Assembly: GCA_964030475.1 (NCBI GenBank)
Contig: CAXIPT010000010.1
Coordinates: forward strand, 943,287 to 1,007,286
Length of the DNA: 64,000 nt
Source: Tethya wilhelma
Lineage: Eukaryota; Porifera; Demospongiae; Tethyida; Tethyidae
Direction: 5' to 3'
Under the pieces are notes generated by a model. That model was not told the origin of the DNA and ran no database searches. It saw only the letters and a program-made list of their open reading frames with translations. This document shows, piece by piece, positions 20,901 through 32,296 of this stretch. Made by a program: the position numbers and the translations under genes. Positions within the stretch are counted from its first letter, which is position 1, and every line of letters starts with the position of its first letter.

Positions 20901-23900
20901 TCATTTCTTTTTGCTGATATTGTGCACAAATACAATCACCACAATGACAAATAGTAATACAATCAGGGTCAACAAAAAATAACCTCCAATTCCAGTACCA
21001 AGTGACGGGAACCAGACCTTTTGCTCAGCAATCAGGTACACAGTGTAAGACTCTGGATTTGAGTCCAATGAGAAACAGAGCATCGTATGAGTGCGAAACG
21101 AATATCCACTCTTTACCAAACAAGGTGTTTGACACGACTTTGCATTAGTCAAGTTTGAGTGATCGATATAGACAACGTGAGCCGAGATGCTGTAGTTGGA
21201 CACTGTTAGATTATACTCATCAGTGGGGACTTGCAAGATCATGTGATGGTAGCCACTGTTGTTTGATAAGACATTAAAATTTTCCTCTTGACAATATGCA
21301 CGTCCATTCATCCCAACTTCCAGCGAAGAATTATACACGGCATCACTAGTAGAGTTGGTGAGGCAGTCAATGTAATCCTTATATGCGAATCGATCGTTGA
21401 AGACGTAGAGGTGGGCAATATTTAGAGTGTCAGAGGTACTCTTGTTGCTGCTTTCCAGACAGATGTTCACAGTCACTGTGGATCCTGGCATGAGGTAGGG
21501 AAGACGATTGGCAGTACCTCTGGGGAGAGTCAGTCGAGGATAGTAAGGTTGGAAGCCATCGTCTTCACTGAAGTTTGGGGGGAATCTAGTTTGTTTTAGC
21601 ATCTCCAACTCCTCATCACTGGCGCTATAGACATCAACGTTGTACTTGTCATTGTTGTGGTTCGCTGTGTGGTTATTCTTGAGGTGGAGATTCTTGATCA
21701 ACCAGTGGTCCTTGCCACACACAACAGCTGCACCTTCATAAGGTCGGAGTTCAACTTCTTGTGGTGTGGTATCCATGTGATACAAATACTTTACGAGTAA
21801 AAGGAATCCAGTAAAAAGGAGTAGAAGAACAAAGAATAGAACAAAAGCTAGCGATAGTTTGCCTTTATGATTGCAACAGAAGGTACCTATCAGCAAAAAC
21901 AACCACAAACATATAATTATAAATGCCTTGTTGACTTAACAACAATTATACTTAGTACTTTATTTGACATATTAAAATTTTATGTGCATTGATACAAATT
22001 TGTAAAAGTGTACCAGAAAGCCATGCACATGAATCCAGGGTATAACAATATGTAGCTAGAGTGTACTCACCAGCTCTCCTTTTTAAGATTGCTGCAACGA
22101 GCACATCCGATTTTATACGACCACTTTGGAGTAAGCTAGATGTTTCTGTGAATGGTATACGGACATGCATACATTACTTAATGCAAACCGGCTAACTTAA
22201 AAAATTAGTATAATAAATATACCTGTGAAACTTCCTGCCTGTACTGATGTACTGATAGTAAATGTGACATAGTCTCGTTTCTCACCTCCTAGTAAAATCA
22301 AGGGACCCAGTCAATGTATAGACTAGAAAGCTGGGAGACTAGGCTTGTGTATGTCTGCTCCTCTATGGCCTAACTACCAGCTACCTCTCCGTTTCGACGG
22401 AGAGACCTTAAGATAAGGTAGTCTAGCAAGCCTAGACCCTCCTCCATGTCACGTTGCATGCACCGAGAGAGAGTGCGTAGTAGGAGGAGGGCTTAGGTTT
22501 GCTAGACTAAAGTCCATCTGGTTTGAGAATGCCGGTAGAAAAAATTTAATAACTCTCTAAATATCCAACGGATTTCAAAAATTTAAGCACCATTGGAAAC
22601 CGCTCGTTCTCCCCATTCTTTTGGTTGCTTTTTCAGCTTCCTACACTTTACCAAGCAAAAGTTAGCTATTTTGCCCCATATGAAAAGTATGGTAATGAAT
22701 CTCATTATTTCACTTCCGGCGGCATTCTCAAACCAGATGGAATTTAGAGATGAAGCTACTAATATTCACATAATGTACAAACGACACTTACACAGACAGG
22801 ATATTGTGATCACTGACATTAATTCTTATTTTAAAAACATTATCAGTGTGTACCTTGTTTTTTCTTTTCAATGTACTTCTTCACTCTCTCAGCTAGATCG
22901 TCTCTTCTGATTGCTACAAGCCATCCCATGAACTCAGTTAACGTCTCCTCCTTTTGAAACACTTTCTGGTTGAGACAAAGGTGGAAAAACTCTTCCAGGG
23001 TCGTGATGTCTTCCGGATGGGTTTTGAGAAGTGTTTGTCCTAAATCTTTCAAACTTTTGAACTCATCTTTAGTAATTTCCCGCACTAAACCAAGCACGAG
23101 TAAAGGAAGCATCCAGTCACTACAGCAATCATCTAGTGTGGAGTCATCACCACCAAGCTCTTTGATTAAGCCTCGGCGCGTGCGTAGCACGTGCAGAGGA
23201 TTATGGTAGTCGTTTTGTCCGTCTGTCTGTCTGTCTGTCCCATCGAAATCTCAAGAAAGGCAGCTCTAGCGATAAAATTGATAGCACTTACGTTCATAAA
23301 TCTGAATGATCTTGTAAAATTACATTTTTTGCTGCCCAAAACGCTGTTGTTGCTGAGATTTGAGGCTTTTGTGCTCTTTTAGCGCTTAGCTTCGAGGCCA
23401 CGCCTATTGATTTAGTGTGCGTTATTTAGAATTTGTGTTAAATTCAGTGATGCTGTTACTGCATGATGCTGCTGCTGCTGTTAGTCAGTGTTCCTTGGAA
23501 AGACAGACAGGGGCTGGCCTGCTTTCTATGTAAGTAGATGTATTAACATGATGATAGTATAGATTTTCAGTCTGTCTGTGGCTGGACATTAGCCTAGCTC
23601 CATCAGCTGATCAGTGAGGCCAGTGACTCACTCCAGTACTGAGAGACTCAGGTCCAATCTATGTTGCTGCTGCTGATATTTAGTGTTCCTTGGAAAGACA
23701 AACAAGGGTTGGTAATGTGTGATTTAGAATCAGTTTTCTTGATACTGAGGCTGAGTACTTATGATCATACACTCTTTTTTATTGCATATGCGCCTAAGTG
23801 CACTAGCTAGCTAAGTGTGCCGAGGCTTGTGCACCAGCGGTGCCTTCATTGCTTGAGCATCAACTCTAGCTTCTCGAAGGATGCAAAGGAGAAGAGTGAA

Positions 23901-24098
23901 AGTCGCAAATCCTGGAAACAGCTTTGAATTCTTCTCAATAACATTGTAGAGGGAAGTCAGGCTTGTAACAGTCTTAATATCACGTCTGGATACTCCACAT
24001 GCTCTAAGAGCCAGCGTGACCTGGGGAAGATCTTTCTTTGTGCTAACATGTCTCGATAATTGGGACAGCTTTCGTTGTTCATCTTCAGTAGGTGGCAT
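20901..24098 (-). CDS. DED-like domain two-pass membrane protein, copy B
   Basis: Proposed exons: 24098 to about 23851, about 23165 to 22854, 22288-22223, 22145-22071 and 21886-20901 (stop). Exons from 22854 onward join in phase 1. The first has an ATG just after an acceptor-like ACGCATGCAG and encodes a helical death-fold-like segment (VTLALRACGVSRRDIKTV). The second resembles a death effector domain (ITTLEEFFHLC, then IRRDDLAERVKKYIEKKK). Two short linkers follow, then TM1 (LFFVLLLLFTGFLLLVKYL), an ectodomain opening EVELRPYEGAAVVCG with many N-glycosylation sequons, and TM2 (LLTLIVLLFVIVVIVFV). The likely topology is N-terminus inside, loop outside. A transposon at 23166-23850 separates the first two exons and may have disrupted the gene. 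DED modules recruit caspase or adaptor partners; a receptor role is inferred. Confidence 0.68.
22409..22508. repeat. Short foldback element
   Basis: AGTCTAGCAAGCCTAGACCC at the left is inverted at the right (GGGCTTAGGTTTGCTAGACT). It sits in the intron next to 22508-22746. Confidence 0.6.
22508..22746. repeat. 239-bp miniature element (CCATCTGGTTTGAGAATGCC family)
   Basis: Ends TAAAGTCCATCTGGTTTGAG and the inverse CTCAAACCAGATGGAATTTA. Near-identical copies lie at 40956-41193 and 52875-53112, with a diverged one at about 42350-42570. Here it lies in a copy B intron. Confidence 0.85.
23166..23850. repeat. AAGCCTCGGC-family element splitting copy B
   Basis: It starts TTAAGCCTCGGCGCGTGCGT and ends GTGCCGAGGCTTGTGCACC, GGTGCCTTCATT. 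A TTGA occurs immediately to the left and two bases beyond the right end and may be a target duplication. Coding-like sequence runs directly into both ends, so insertion was in or very near an exon. Confidence 0.75.
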
Positions 24099-25235
24099 CT
24101 GCATGCGTAGGCATACATAGGTAAACATTGATTTAAACACAATGGGTATACACAGTATGGATACAGAGTATAGCCCCAGCATCTGACAGGAGTAGAAAAT
24201 CAAGCCAGTACACGAATCATGTATACATCATCCTATAGCTTCTCAATGCTGTGTGGTACCCACTACATAGAGCTGGGAGGTACGACACATATTTGGCTTT
24301 ACTGAGCTGGCAACACAACCGTGACACACACAAGCACTACTAGCTGCCATATATATATGCAGCTGGAGTAAAAACGCACCGTCAGACATATGGGAATGAC
24401 AGTGTGGAAAACCACGTATATACATCTAGAAAACGTTGATAGTGAGTGACAGTATATGTATACCTTCTTGTTTCAGCCTGTCTTTGTCTTCGCTTCAATC
24501 ATGATCTCACAAGTTTGATGACACAGCTGATTCGATTCACGTCATTACCGCGTTGCATTCCGGAATTACGGATTCAAATTCCATGCAATGAATTCCCAAT
24601 ACCTGATACCATTAGCATGATGCATGGACACATGTACATCACCTGAAGACTTCTCATTATTAGCTTGTATAGTAAACACAAGGTGGTATATAGCTAACTA
24701 ATTCTAGTAAATTAAAATGTACGTTAACGTTATTTCTTGGAGTATGATCAACACAATGAATGAATATAAAACAAAGCAATAAACAAAAACAACACTGATC
24801 GAAGAACAACAAAAATTATATGGCTTCTCAATGATATCGATGTACATGTTGTAGTAGGATTACTGTTCAGTGCATACATTCAGAATCAGTCCTTATCTGT
24901 AGGCAAAAGATATCATAAAGTTTAACATGATAAGTTTTGACGTTTAACAAAAATAACAACCGTGTATATACAGTACATGTAGTAAGTGGATGCAAAAAAT
25001 CTATGTACAGAGAAGAAAAGGACTTGCATCTATACATTGTAGACTATCAAACTTCAAATGGGTGGCACTATAAAATATAGTGACACTATTGAACACATTT
25101 CTCAGTATTGCCAGCAATGTGACCACTACTACTGTAAGTATACATGTCCATGGTATGCTGCAAATCCCATGCACACATTGTATGTACTGTAGCTATAATA
25201 AAGTATTGATTTTTAGAGATTATAAACTATTATAC
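24099..25235. other. Region between copy B and the Roc-COR-Death gene
   Basis: Mostly non-coding. On the minus strand a good acceptor (TTTTGCCTACAG) at 24897 would start a tiny terminal exon 24896-24886 giving two or three residues and TGA in the phase expected after exon 25313-25236. This is the best visible end for that gene but is speculative. 25080-25200 resembles the intron at 7110-7200. Confidence 0.35.
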
Positions 25236-28200
25236 CTTCGAGTGATATGGAATTGGTTGGGGGATAGAAGGATTCTAATGTTGGCAGCTCATGCTCATGA
25301 TTGATTCGCTCTTCTGCACATGAGAAAGTACATGTATGCATGTGTACAATAAAATTTACTACAAACGTGACTAAAATAATTATAGGCTCCACACGTATGA
25401 TCTATATGGGCATGACTCATGCACAACTCGTACTATAGTACATACTGTAAAATATACCTGGTGAAGACATGCTTGTTCCATTCCCACATCCAGTTCCAGG
25501 GATTATCAAAGAGCCTTGATGTTGACTTGCAACAGTAGCCTTCAATCCAACACTCACATGGACGTCAGTTGCTTGAACGTCTGTAGAGATAAAGAGATAC
25601 ATATATATATATATATAGAGAGAGTGGATGGACCATAGATAATATACTCCTAGCCGGAGTATATTATCTATGGATGGACAAAATGAGTTTAACTTAATTA
25701 CAGTGGAACCTCCCATAACGGACACTCCCAGCAACGGACAACTCTATATAACGGACAAAATCTTTGGCACGGACTCATGTTCATATAGCTACTAATACAA
25801 ACTAACCTCTGAGAGCGGACCCTCTCTATTCCGGATAACGGACAGTTCATCTGGTCCAAACGGCCAACTTAGTACGATTTCTATCTCTAAATAACGGACA
25901 AACAGGAAACCACACCCCTTAGCATTAAATATTATGACAAAATTTCATCCAGCAGCGCGCGCAGCAAGCTGAGCCAATGCTTTCAAAGCCTTTGAGTAGG
26001 TTAGTTCTTCATTTTGTCCAGATAAGTTAAGCCCATAATAGACTAAGAGTGATTACTATAAGTAGTACAATGCCATTTATCTGATTTAGACATATAAACA
26101 ATTTTAAATACAGTATACATCATTGCTGCGTGTTGAAACCTTGTTGGATGAAAGTATGATAATTATACATTATAGTGAAGATGTTTTGGCTATATTGGTG
26201 TCAACCTCTGAAAGAGGACAACCTCTCTATAAAGGACAAAAGTCGTGCTCCCAACTTGTCCGCTATTCGGAGGTTCCACTGTAGTCTATATATATATAGT
26301 ATATAGCTTGAATGCTTACATGCATGCTAGCCCAAAACATTTACCTAGTATTTCTCTCAACTGTTCAGCAATATCCACCAATCCAATATCCTTGAGACAC
26401 TGTATAAGTGTAGTCCAGGTCACTGGTTCTCGAAGACCATCACCACCATCCAGCCACTTGGTAAACACCCGATGACAAGCATCCTTAGGTTTTGCGAGTG
26501 ATTCCATCTCTATACACTCTATGGCAGGTCCCTCAAAGCCCAGGGAAGTGGCAAGGTACTTCCAATCAGCAGCTACAGTGTCGATGACTCTTAGTCTCCT
26601 CCCACCTGTGCCCTTGATAAGCAGAAGATCTTGAAGTGTGGGCCTATCGGCTACAAAAATTAATAGTATAAACAATGTCAGCAATCATTGTATACAAACA
26701 GGCAAATGTAAGACATTCAAACTATAAAATATAAATTATAGCTTACAATTTGTTAACAAAGATGATACTTCTTGACGTGGTACTCCTTTGGGCTGGATTT
26801 CAAAGTGGAGCATACTATTAGCATCGTCTCTTCCTATATAGTTTAAGAGTTTGCATGCATGCATATACATGCACAGATGTAATTTGGTATTACATAGGTA
26901 TATATACACATTGCAGTCATCAATGGATGGAACAAACAACATGAAAAATATGTATATTGCATGAAATTATAACTTACCAGGAGAGCTATTATATTCACAG
27001 TAGTCAGAAAGCCAAATTTGATGTTTCCTAGACAGAGGTCCACTGCAAGTGTCATCTTTGTTACAAAACCACCACTTTCCATCATCACTAACAGAGGCAA
27101 GATGAGAAGACTCCTGGTTGCTACAAGGACAGATAAAACCAATCTTTGGTTTCAGACGACTACATCCTTGGATCTCTGCAGCTCTGGTCAAACCAGCAAA
27201 GAGTAAAATTCGAATGTTAGCGTAAGGCTCAGCACAAAAATGTTGCACAACCTGGACATGAACTTCAATGAATTCATATGAGTAGATGAGGTTCATTGTG
27301 ATGGGGAAATCAGCATGTTGGAATCTGATACAATTCTTGTAGAGGCAAATGGGCTCACCATTCCGTTCAGCTACCTTCCAAGATGTTCGGTCTTGAAGGA
27401 AAGCTATTAGAGCACTAAAAAGACCAGTGGAAAAAAGGCCTCCAGCAAAATGGATGAGCAGAGGGGTAACTGGTGAGCTGGAAGGAAGACGATAAGAAAA
27501 CACTTCATCCACTGAGAGCTGAGGAAGGACGCAAGGCATAAAATAATCCTCCCCAATGAAGGGAGCAAAAACAAGCTGGTTTGAAAGGACATCCAAGAGA
27601 TCTTGAGGAGTGAATAGGTTATCAGTGTAGCGATAATGAGCATCAAATCTTTTTAAGAAGGTCACATTCACAATAGCATGATCTGCAAAGCGTGAAGCAT
27701 GATAGTCATTTACAGACTGGGAATTCGATGATAAAACTGCACTACCGGACAAACCATTCAGATAGTGACTATGAGCAACTAGCTCACTAATTTTATCAAG
27801 AAGAACTTGTGAAGTTGTGAAGACCACATTTGGAAGGACTTTTGGGAAAAACTTGAAAAGGTTTAGACGCACAAAGTAGTCAAGAGCAGCTAATAGGCGG
27901 GGTTTGTCCATTTCGAGATTGCTAGCTGTTTTAAGGCATTCGTCAAGGCTCAAAACTAATTGAGACTTCTCTTGTGCTAGTTCTTGCAGCAGCTGTTCTA
28001 ACACAAACCAGCTTAGGGGCATCTTCATCTCAACTTTTTTGCACCCTTGCATGACAGCTTCCCGAAATTCTGCAACTGTCTGAAGATCTTTGTCATCAGG
28101 ATCTTTGGAGTTGACAATATACATCAGCTGTTTGGGTTTGGCAACACGGTTGAAGATCACATGCTCTTTGAGACCTTTTAATGGCTTGACCATGTCAAGA

Positions 28201-28831
28201 ATTTTCTCATTCTTGACACAAACTGATTCATTAGCTGATTTCTGATCTCTATGTGTGCCAATAAAAAACAGAGAGGGACAGTCATCATCACCAGAGAGGT
28301 TTAGCCGTGACTGCATCGTCTGAAGGCAATTCTTGATGGTCTGCTCGTGAGTGAGAGAAGAAGAGTAAGTTGTGCCGCAAAGCTTTCCTCCTTCATAATA
28401 ACCTAATGTTGGATAACTGGAAAGGTCTTCATTTAATTTGACAAAAAGAGCAACTCCCGACACATGTTGGATGAAAGTAGGAATCAGTTCATGAAACTGG
28501 GGCTGGCCGCCACTGTCGGTGATGTATACCCAGTTTTCGTTGAACACTTCTTTTGGTGCACCAGGTTTAGCCTCTGACATATGAGTCACCATGGTTTGGA
28601 CAGGGAGAGATTCCGCAAGCTTTTCAGATGAAGGTTTACTCTTGGTGATAAGGAGATTTTCATGTAAATTGTCAGTCTCACTAGCAATAGGTAAAACGTT
28701 TGACGCTGATCTTTTAAACAGATTTAGGAATTTTCTCACTACTCCAGGACCTGCGGCATTCGGTTCAGCTATAGGCATTGGAGGTGGAGTAGGTAATGGA
28801 CTAAGGAAATGGAAAATTGCTCTTCCCTTCA
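25236..28831 (-). CDS. Roc-COR GTPase with Death domain
   Basis: Exons 28831-26978, 26833-26747, 26650-26345, 25580-25458 and 25313-25236 join in phase 1 throughout. The large exon carries the Roc G3 motif in DSGGQPQF, the G4 motif in FFIGTHRDQ, then the COR domain and a Cys-rich C-terminal segment (GFICPCSNQESSHLA). Exon 26650-26345 encodes a Death domain (ADWKYLATSLGF, WTTLIQCLKDIGLVDIAEQL). The last two exons are hydrophilic linkers. Roc-COR-Death order resembles DAPK1-like proteins, which couple GTP binding to death-fold signalling. No P-loop (G1) is present in the roughly 100 residues before G3, although two possible exon starts were considered (acceptors at 28832 and 28802). The nucleotide-binding half is therefore missing, remote or lost. 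The apparent upstream start at 28952 is GTG in repeat sequence and is not a real start. It is the intact parent-like relative of 8110-9570. Confidence 0.82.
25701..26281. repeat. Pogo/Tigger-type miniature element with TA duplication
   Basis: The CAGTGGAACCTCC start and GGAGGTTCCACTG end form inverted tips flanked by TA on both sides. The interior repeats ATAACGGAC and AAAGGAC motifs. No transposase. It lies in an intron of the Roc-COR-Death gene. The same tip begins the transposon at 63462. Confidence 0.88.
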
Positions 28832-28839
28832 CTGTTAAA

Positions 28840-28975
28840 AATGAGGTGTTGCAAAACACCCTTGAAGTTCGGTTACAATACACCCTTAAGGGTGTAAGCA
28901 TGGAAAGGTGTTTGATACACACCCCTATGGGTGTTGCACTATATTTATACACCCATCAGGGTGTTGTACAAATTT
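28840..28975. repeat. Short CACCC/GGGTG imperfect repeats
   Basis: Repeated ACACCCTTAAGGGTGT-like blocks form small hairpins just upstream of the Roc-COR exon. They are open in the exon's frame but are not likely to be coding. Confidence 0.6.
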
Positions 28976-29039
28976 GACACAAACTTAAGAATCTACAATC
29001 AGTCAATGTTCAAAAAGGTTAACCCACAAATCCACTAGT

Positions 29040-30170
29040 AATTATTAATGGCCGTACAATTAACTTGCATGTCACTTGACGACCGCACTAAAACAGAGTC
29101 ACCTGGGCCAAATGACACACACACCTCATTGTATACATTAAAGTACACCTACTGATCAAATTTGACTGACTAGACACAAGCTGTGTGGCCACAATGGCCT
29201 AAAAGCTACTCCAATACAACCCTGTGGAGAAATTTGGCTCAAAAAAGGACATTCTTTGATCCACAAAGGTGGCAATTATAAGTATTTGTCACCTTTTCCA
29301 TGGTCCAGAGCATGGTAATTAGAGTACTAATTCATACCCTACACCATTACTGAGTACTGGTTTAAACAGCCAATAAAATTACCCAAAGTTGTAATTCTAC
29401 AAGCATTCCTGTACATGAACATGCATTTTTGCATATCATTACCTTAACGAGGTTTTTGACTGTTTCAAAGATTTGCTTATATCCAGATAAGTTTTAGACT
29501 ATATGCTTAGAAATTTTCTGGCTCTGAATAGCTCTAGACCTAATCTACACAATATTTCAACAGCTTCTCAAAACTAATATGGTCATCAGGCCCCAAAAGC
29601 TAATCGCAGGTCAAATAGACTATACACTAATTTGCTTGTGCTAAGTTGCTAGCTTGCTGTATTCTCACATGACCACACACAAATTCCACTGACCTTAATA
29701 TGAGTGGCTCATTAAGTTAGTGACAGGAACAGCTATTACAACATATGACATAACTAATTGAAATGAACGGGCTGAGTCGAGAGGTCCAACCAATACCCTA
29801 TAGCTCATATCACCTGACGACAGCACTAAAATTGAGTCGACAGGTCCAACCACCACCCTCAGGTCTCTATACACATTAAGACAAACAAACTGGTGTAATT
29901 TTAGCTAACAACTACAAACTGTATGGTCACATGGCTCTGAAAGCTACTCCATGTGAACCCAATTCAAGATCGGCTATGCAACTCGTATATCACTTGACGA
30001 CAGCACTAAAATTGAGTCGCCATGACCAAATGACACACACACCTCATTATACACATCAAAGTACACCTACTGAACAATTTTGACTGTCTATGCACAAACT
30101 GTGTGCTTATAATGGCCAAAATGCTACTCAAATACAACCGAATCCAATAGCTGCTGTAGAACTCGTATCT
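29040..30170. repeat. Three diverged copies of a unit of about 150 bp
   Basis: Blocks near 29070-29220, 29810-29960 and 29990-30150 share ACTTGACGACAGCACTAAAA, GACACACACACCTCATT and GTACACCTACTGA. No exon is seen between the DED exon and the Roc-COR exon. Confidence 0.65.
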
Positions 30171-30601
30171 CACGTGACAATGANATTAGCAACCTTCTTC
30201 ACGTGTTCATCATCCAATCTCTCTGCTATAAAAACTAATAAACGCTGATAGGAGAAATCAATATTCGACACAACTTCTATCTCGTTTCTTTCTGCTGGAT
30301 ATTCCTCATCTATTGCTGCTGAGAGATGGGCCAAACGATCTGTAGAAAATCTAGCAAACTCCATAATTTTTCGGAGCACTTTGAGTGCTTGTCTATACGT
30401 GTATTTTAGTCTCAATTGATCCAACACATCGTAGATTGATTCTTTACCAAACACCTGAGTGTATGGAATGACACAACTGGCAAGGAGACAGAGATTTCTC
30501 ATCTGAAGGATACTCTTGTATTGATCAAATTCTGACAATGTAGTATTGACCACTGATCTGGATCTGAAACTAACTCTTGGGGGCATTCTACGGGAAGACA
30601 T
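30170..30601 (-). CDS. First coding exon ending in a DED-like start
   Basis: A true ATG at 30601 opens a frame of about 140 codons. After a basic start it has a helical region (LRLKYTYRQALKVLRKIMEF) and ends with YQRLLVFIAERLDDEHVKKV, typical of helices 1 and 2 of a death effector domain, so the exon stops mid-domain. A donor-like CACGTGAGA follows. An undetermined base at 30184 lies inside the last codons. The Roc-COR-Death gene is the next gene downstream on this strand, 1.3 kb away, but the remainder of the DED is not visible in between. I cannot say whether this is its N-terminus or a separate gene. Confidence 0.6.
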   Translation of the reverse strand: MSSRRMPPRVSFRSRSVVNTTLSEFDQYKSILQMRNLCLLASCVIPYTQVFGKESIYDVLDQLRLKYTYRQALKVLRKIMEFARFSTDRLAHLSAAIDEEYPAERNEIEVVSNIDFSYQRLLVFIAERLDDEHVKKVANXIVT

Positions 30602-31036
30602 GCATGTATAAATACAGTATCATTCAATGATTGTGCAGGCAGTGTGTGCATGTTGTTGAGTGTCAGTTGAACAAGACAGTGTGTGAGCAACTTGAAAAGA
30701 ATCATTTTTGAATCACTGAATAGTCAGAGTTAATTATCATGCACGTACATAGAAATACTAGTACTGTGCAGAGAGCACAAAATCATGACAACTACATATA
30801 CGTATTATTCGAAATCTACATACCTTTTAATAATGTAAGAGTTTTTTTTTAGGCTGGCAGCTTCAAGAGTCAAGATAGCAGGATATTGTGCATCACATGA
30901 TCATTGTGAACGTGATTACATCATTATGACGTTTCCGTTATTGTTACAGTACAATAATTGCAATAAAATTATTATTTCACAACAGATATAATATATTGTA
31001 ACACAATATAGCTATTAAAGTGGCGGAGTCACTCAC

Positions 31037-31193
31037 AGTAACACAATGGCATCTGGTTCACCCAGTGGGTCAGCTTGATAGCAAACTAGTGGCTGTACTA
31101 TAGTCCCTACATCAGGAGAGCAACCTTCATCTTCACTCAAAGCACATGTTTTAGTGTTGGTAAGACTAGCACCATCAATGTAGACCAGATTGG
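31037..31193 (-). pseudogene. Stray ectodomain exon of the two-pass family
   Basis: A 157-nt open stretch between a TTACTTAG acceptor and a GTGAGT donor reads LVYIDGASLTNTKTC and LVCYQADP. It aligns with the end of the ectodomain in copies A, B and D (VVYIDSSTLPDPKSC). In those copies this part lies within one uninterrupted exon; here it is a lone piece without membrane segments. It may be a decayed fifth copy or a paralogue with an extra intron. Confidence 0.5.
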
Positions 31194-32076
31194 CTAAGTA
31201 ACACATCCAAACCAACATACCTCTCTCTCAGCACTGAGCTGCCTTTGTTTGTGCACATGGGTCATTGATGAAATCAGTTTTGGAGTGTGTTCGCTAGATC
31301 TCAGGCTCTCCCAAGCCCTTCCTTAATCCTTATAAGCCATCGTTTGAACTGTTTTCCTTCTTTCAAAGATTTTCAGGAAGAACAGACCAGGAATATTTTC
31401 TCAGGTGTTGACTCGCTCCGACCCACTAGTACTCAGTTCCCTCGCTTCGCACGTGGAAAAACTGACCAAAAAATGTGGGTCTGATAAAACATGTGAAAAT
31501 AAGGGTATGCTGAGCTCCCAATATAGCCTTGTTCCCAGGACTTCCCCATATTCATATTATGTTATTGGATGTGTGTGTGTGTGTGTGTGTGTGTTGGGGG
31601 GGGGGAGAGAAGAGAGGAACTAAGAATTTAATTCTTATGTGACAACATAATAATTATGATATCAAAAAAATTAATAATGGCAACAAATACTGAATCCTGA
31701 ATCATCACAATTTTAACTTTTTGGATGAAAAATAAACAAAGCAAAACTATATAGATGTCTCAGTATAAAAGTAAATTAATTGACTCTTAAAAGTCTTATG
31801 AGCTTTGTTTGAATAGGGGACAAAAATTAAAAATAAGAATTAACCTGCATGTTATACAAATTTTAACGTCCTGCCAAAAAATTTTATTAGAGTACACAAC
31901 CAAACCATGTACGACAGATTTATAATAATAATTATTATAACAATTATCATGTATCACACATGTCATTGAGTCTTGTTTCAGTCCATCAGAATAATCCCAC
32001 AGGTATTTGGTTCATAATGACAAACACCCTATTATGGGAATGTGAAGAAAAAAAACACCAATGTTGTAATGTATTA

Positions 32077-32296
32077 TACCGTATAGCACAAAAATTTGGC
32101 GGATTTTAATATTGGCGGATTGGCGGTTTTGGTAAGGACTGCCAATATTAAATCCGCCAAACCATCATTTTTGCGCATGCACATACGGAATACGTGTATT
32201 GCTGCGTGCGCAAACGCCAAAATAAAATCCACCAATCATGAAATTTTTGACAATCCGCCAAATTTTATTCCCGCCAATATTTTGTGCTATACGGTA
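32077..32296. repeat. 220-bp TACCGTATAGC-type element
   Basis: Tips TACCGTATAGCACAAAAATT and AATATTTTGTGCTATACGGTA are inverted. The interior has repeated TTGGCGGAT motifs. Confidence 0.85.

Noticed and set aside
28832..28952. N-terminal extension of the Roc-COR protein
   Set aside because: It starts at GTG, runs through CACCC hairpin repeats and is separated by a good acceptor at 28832.
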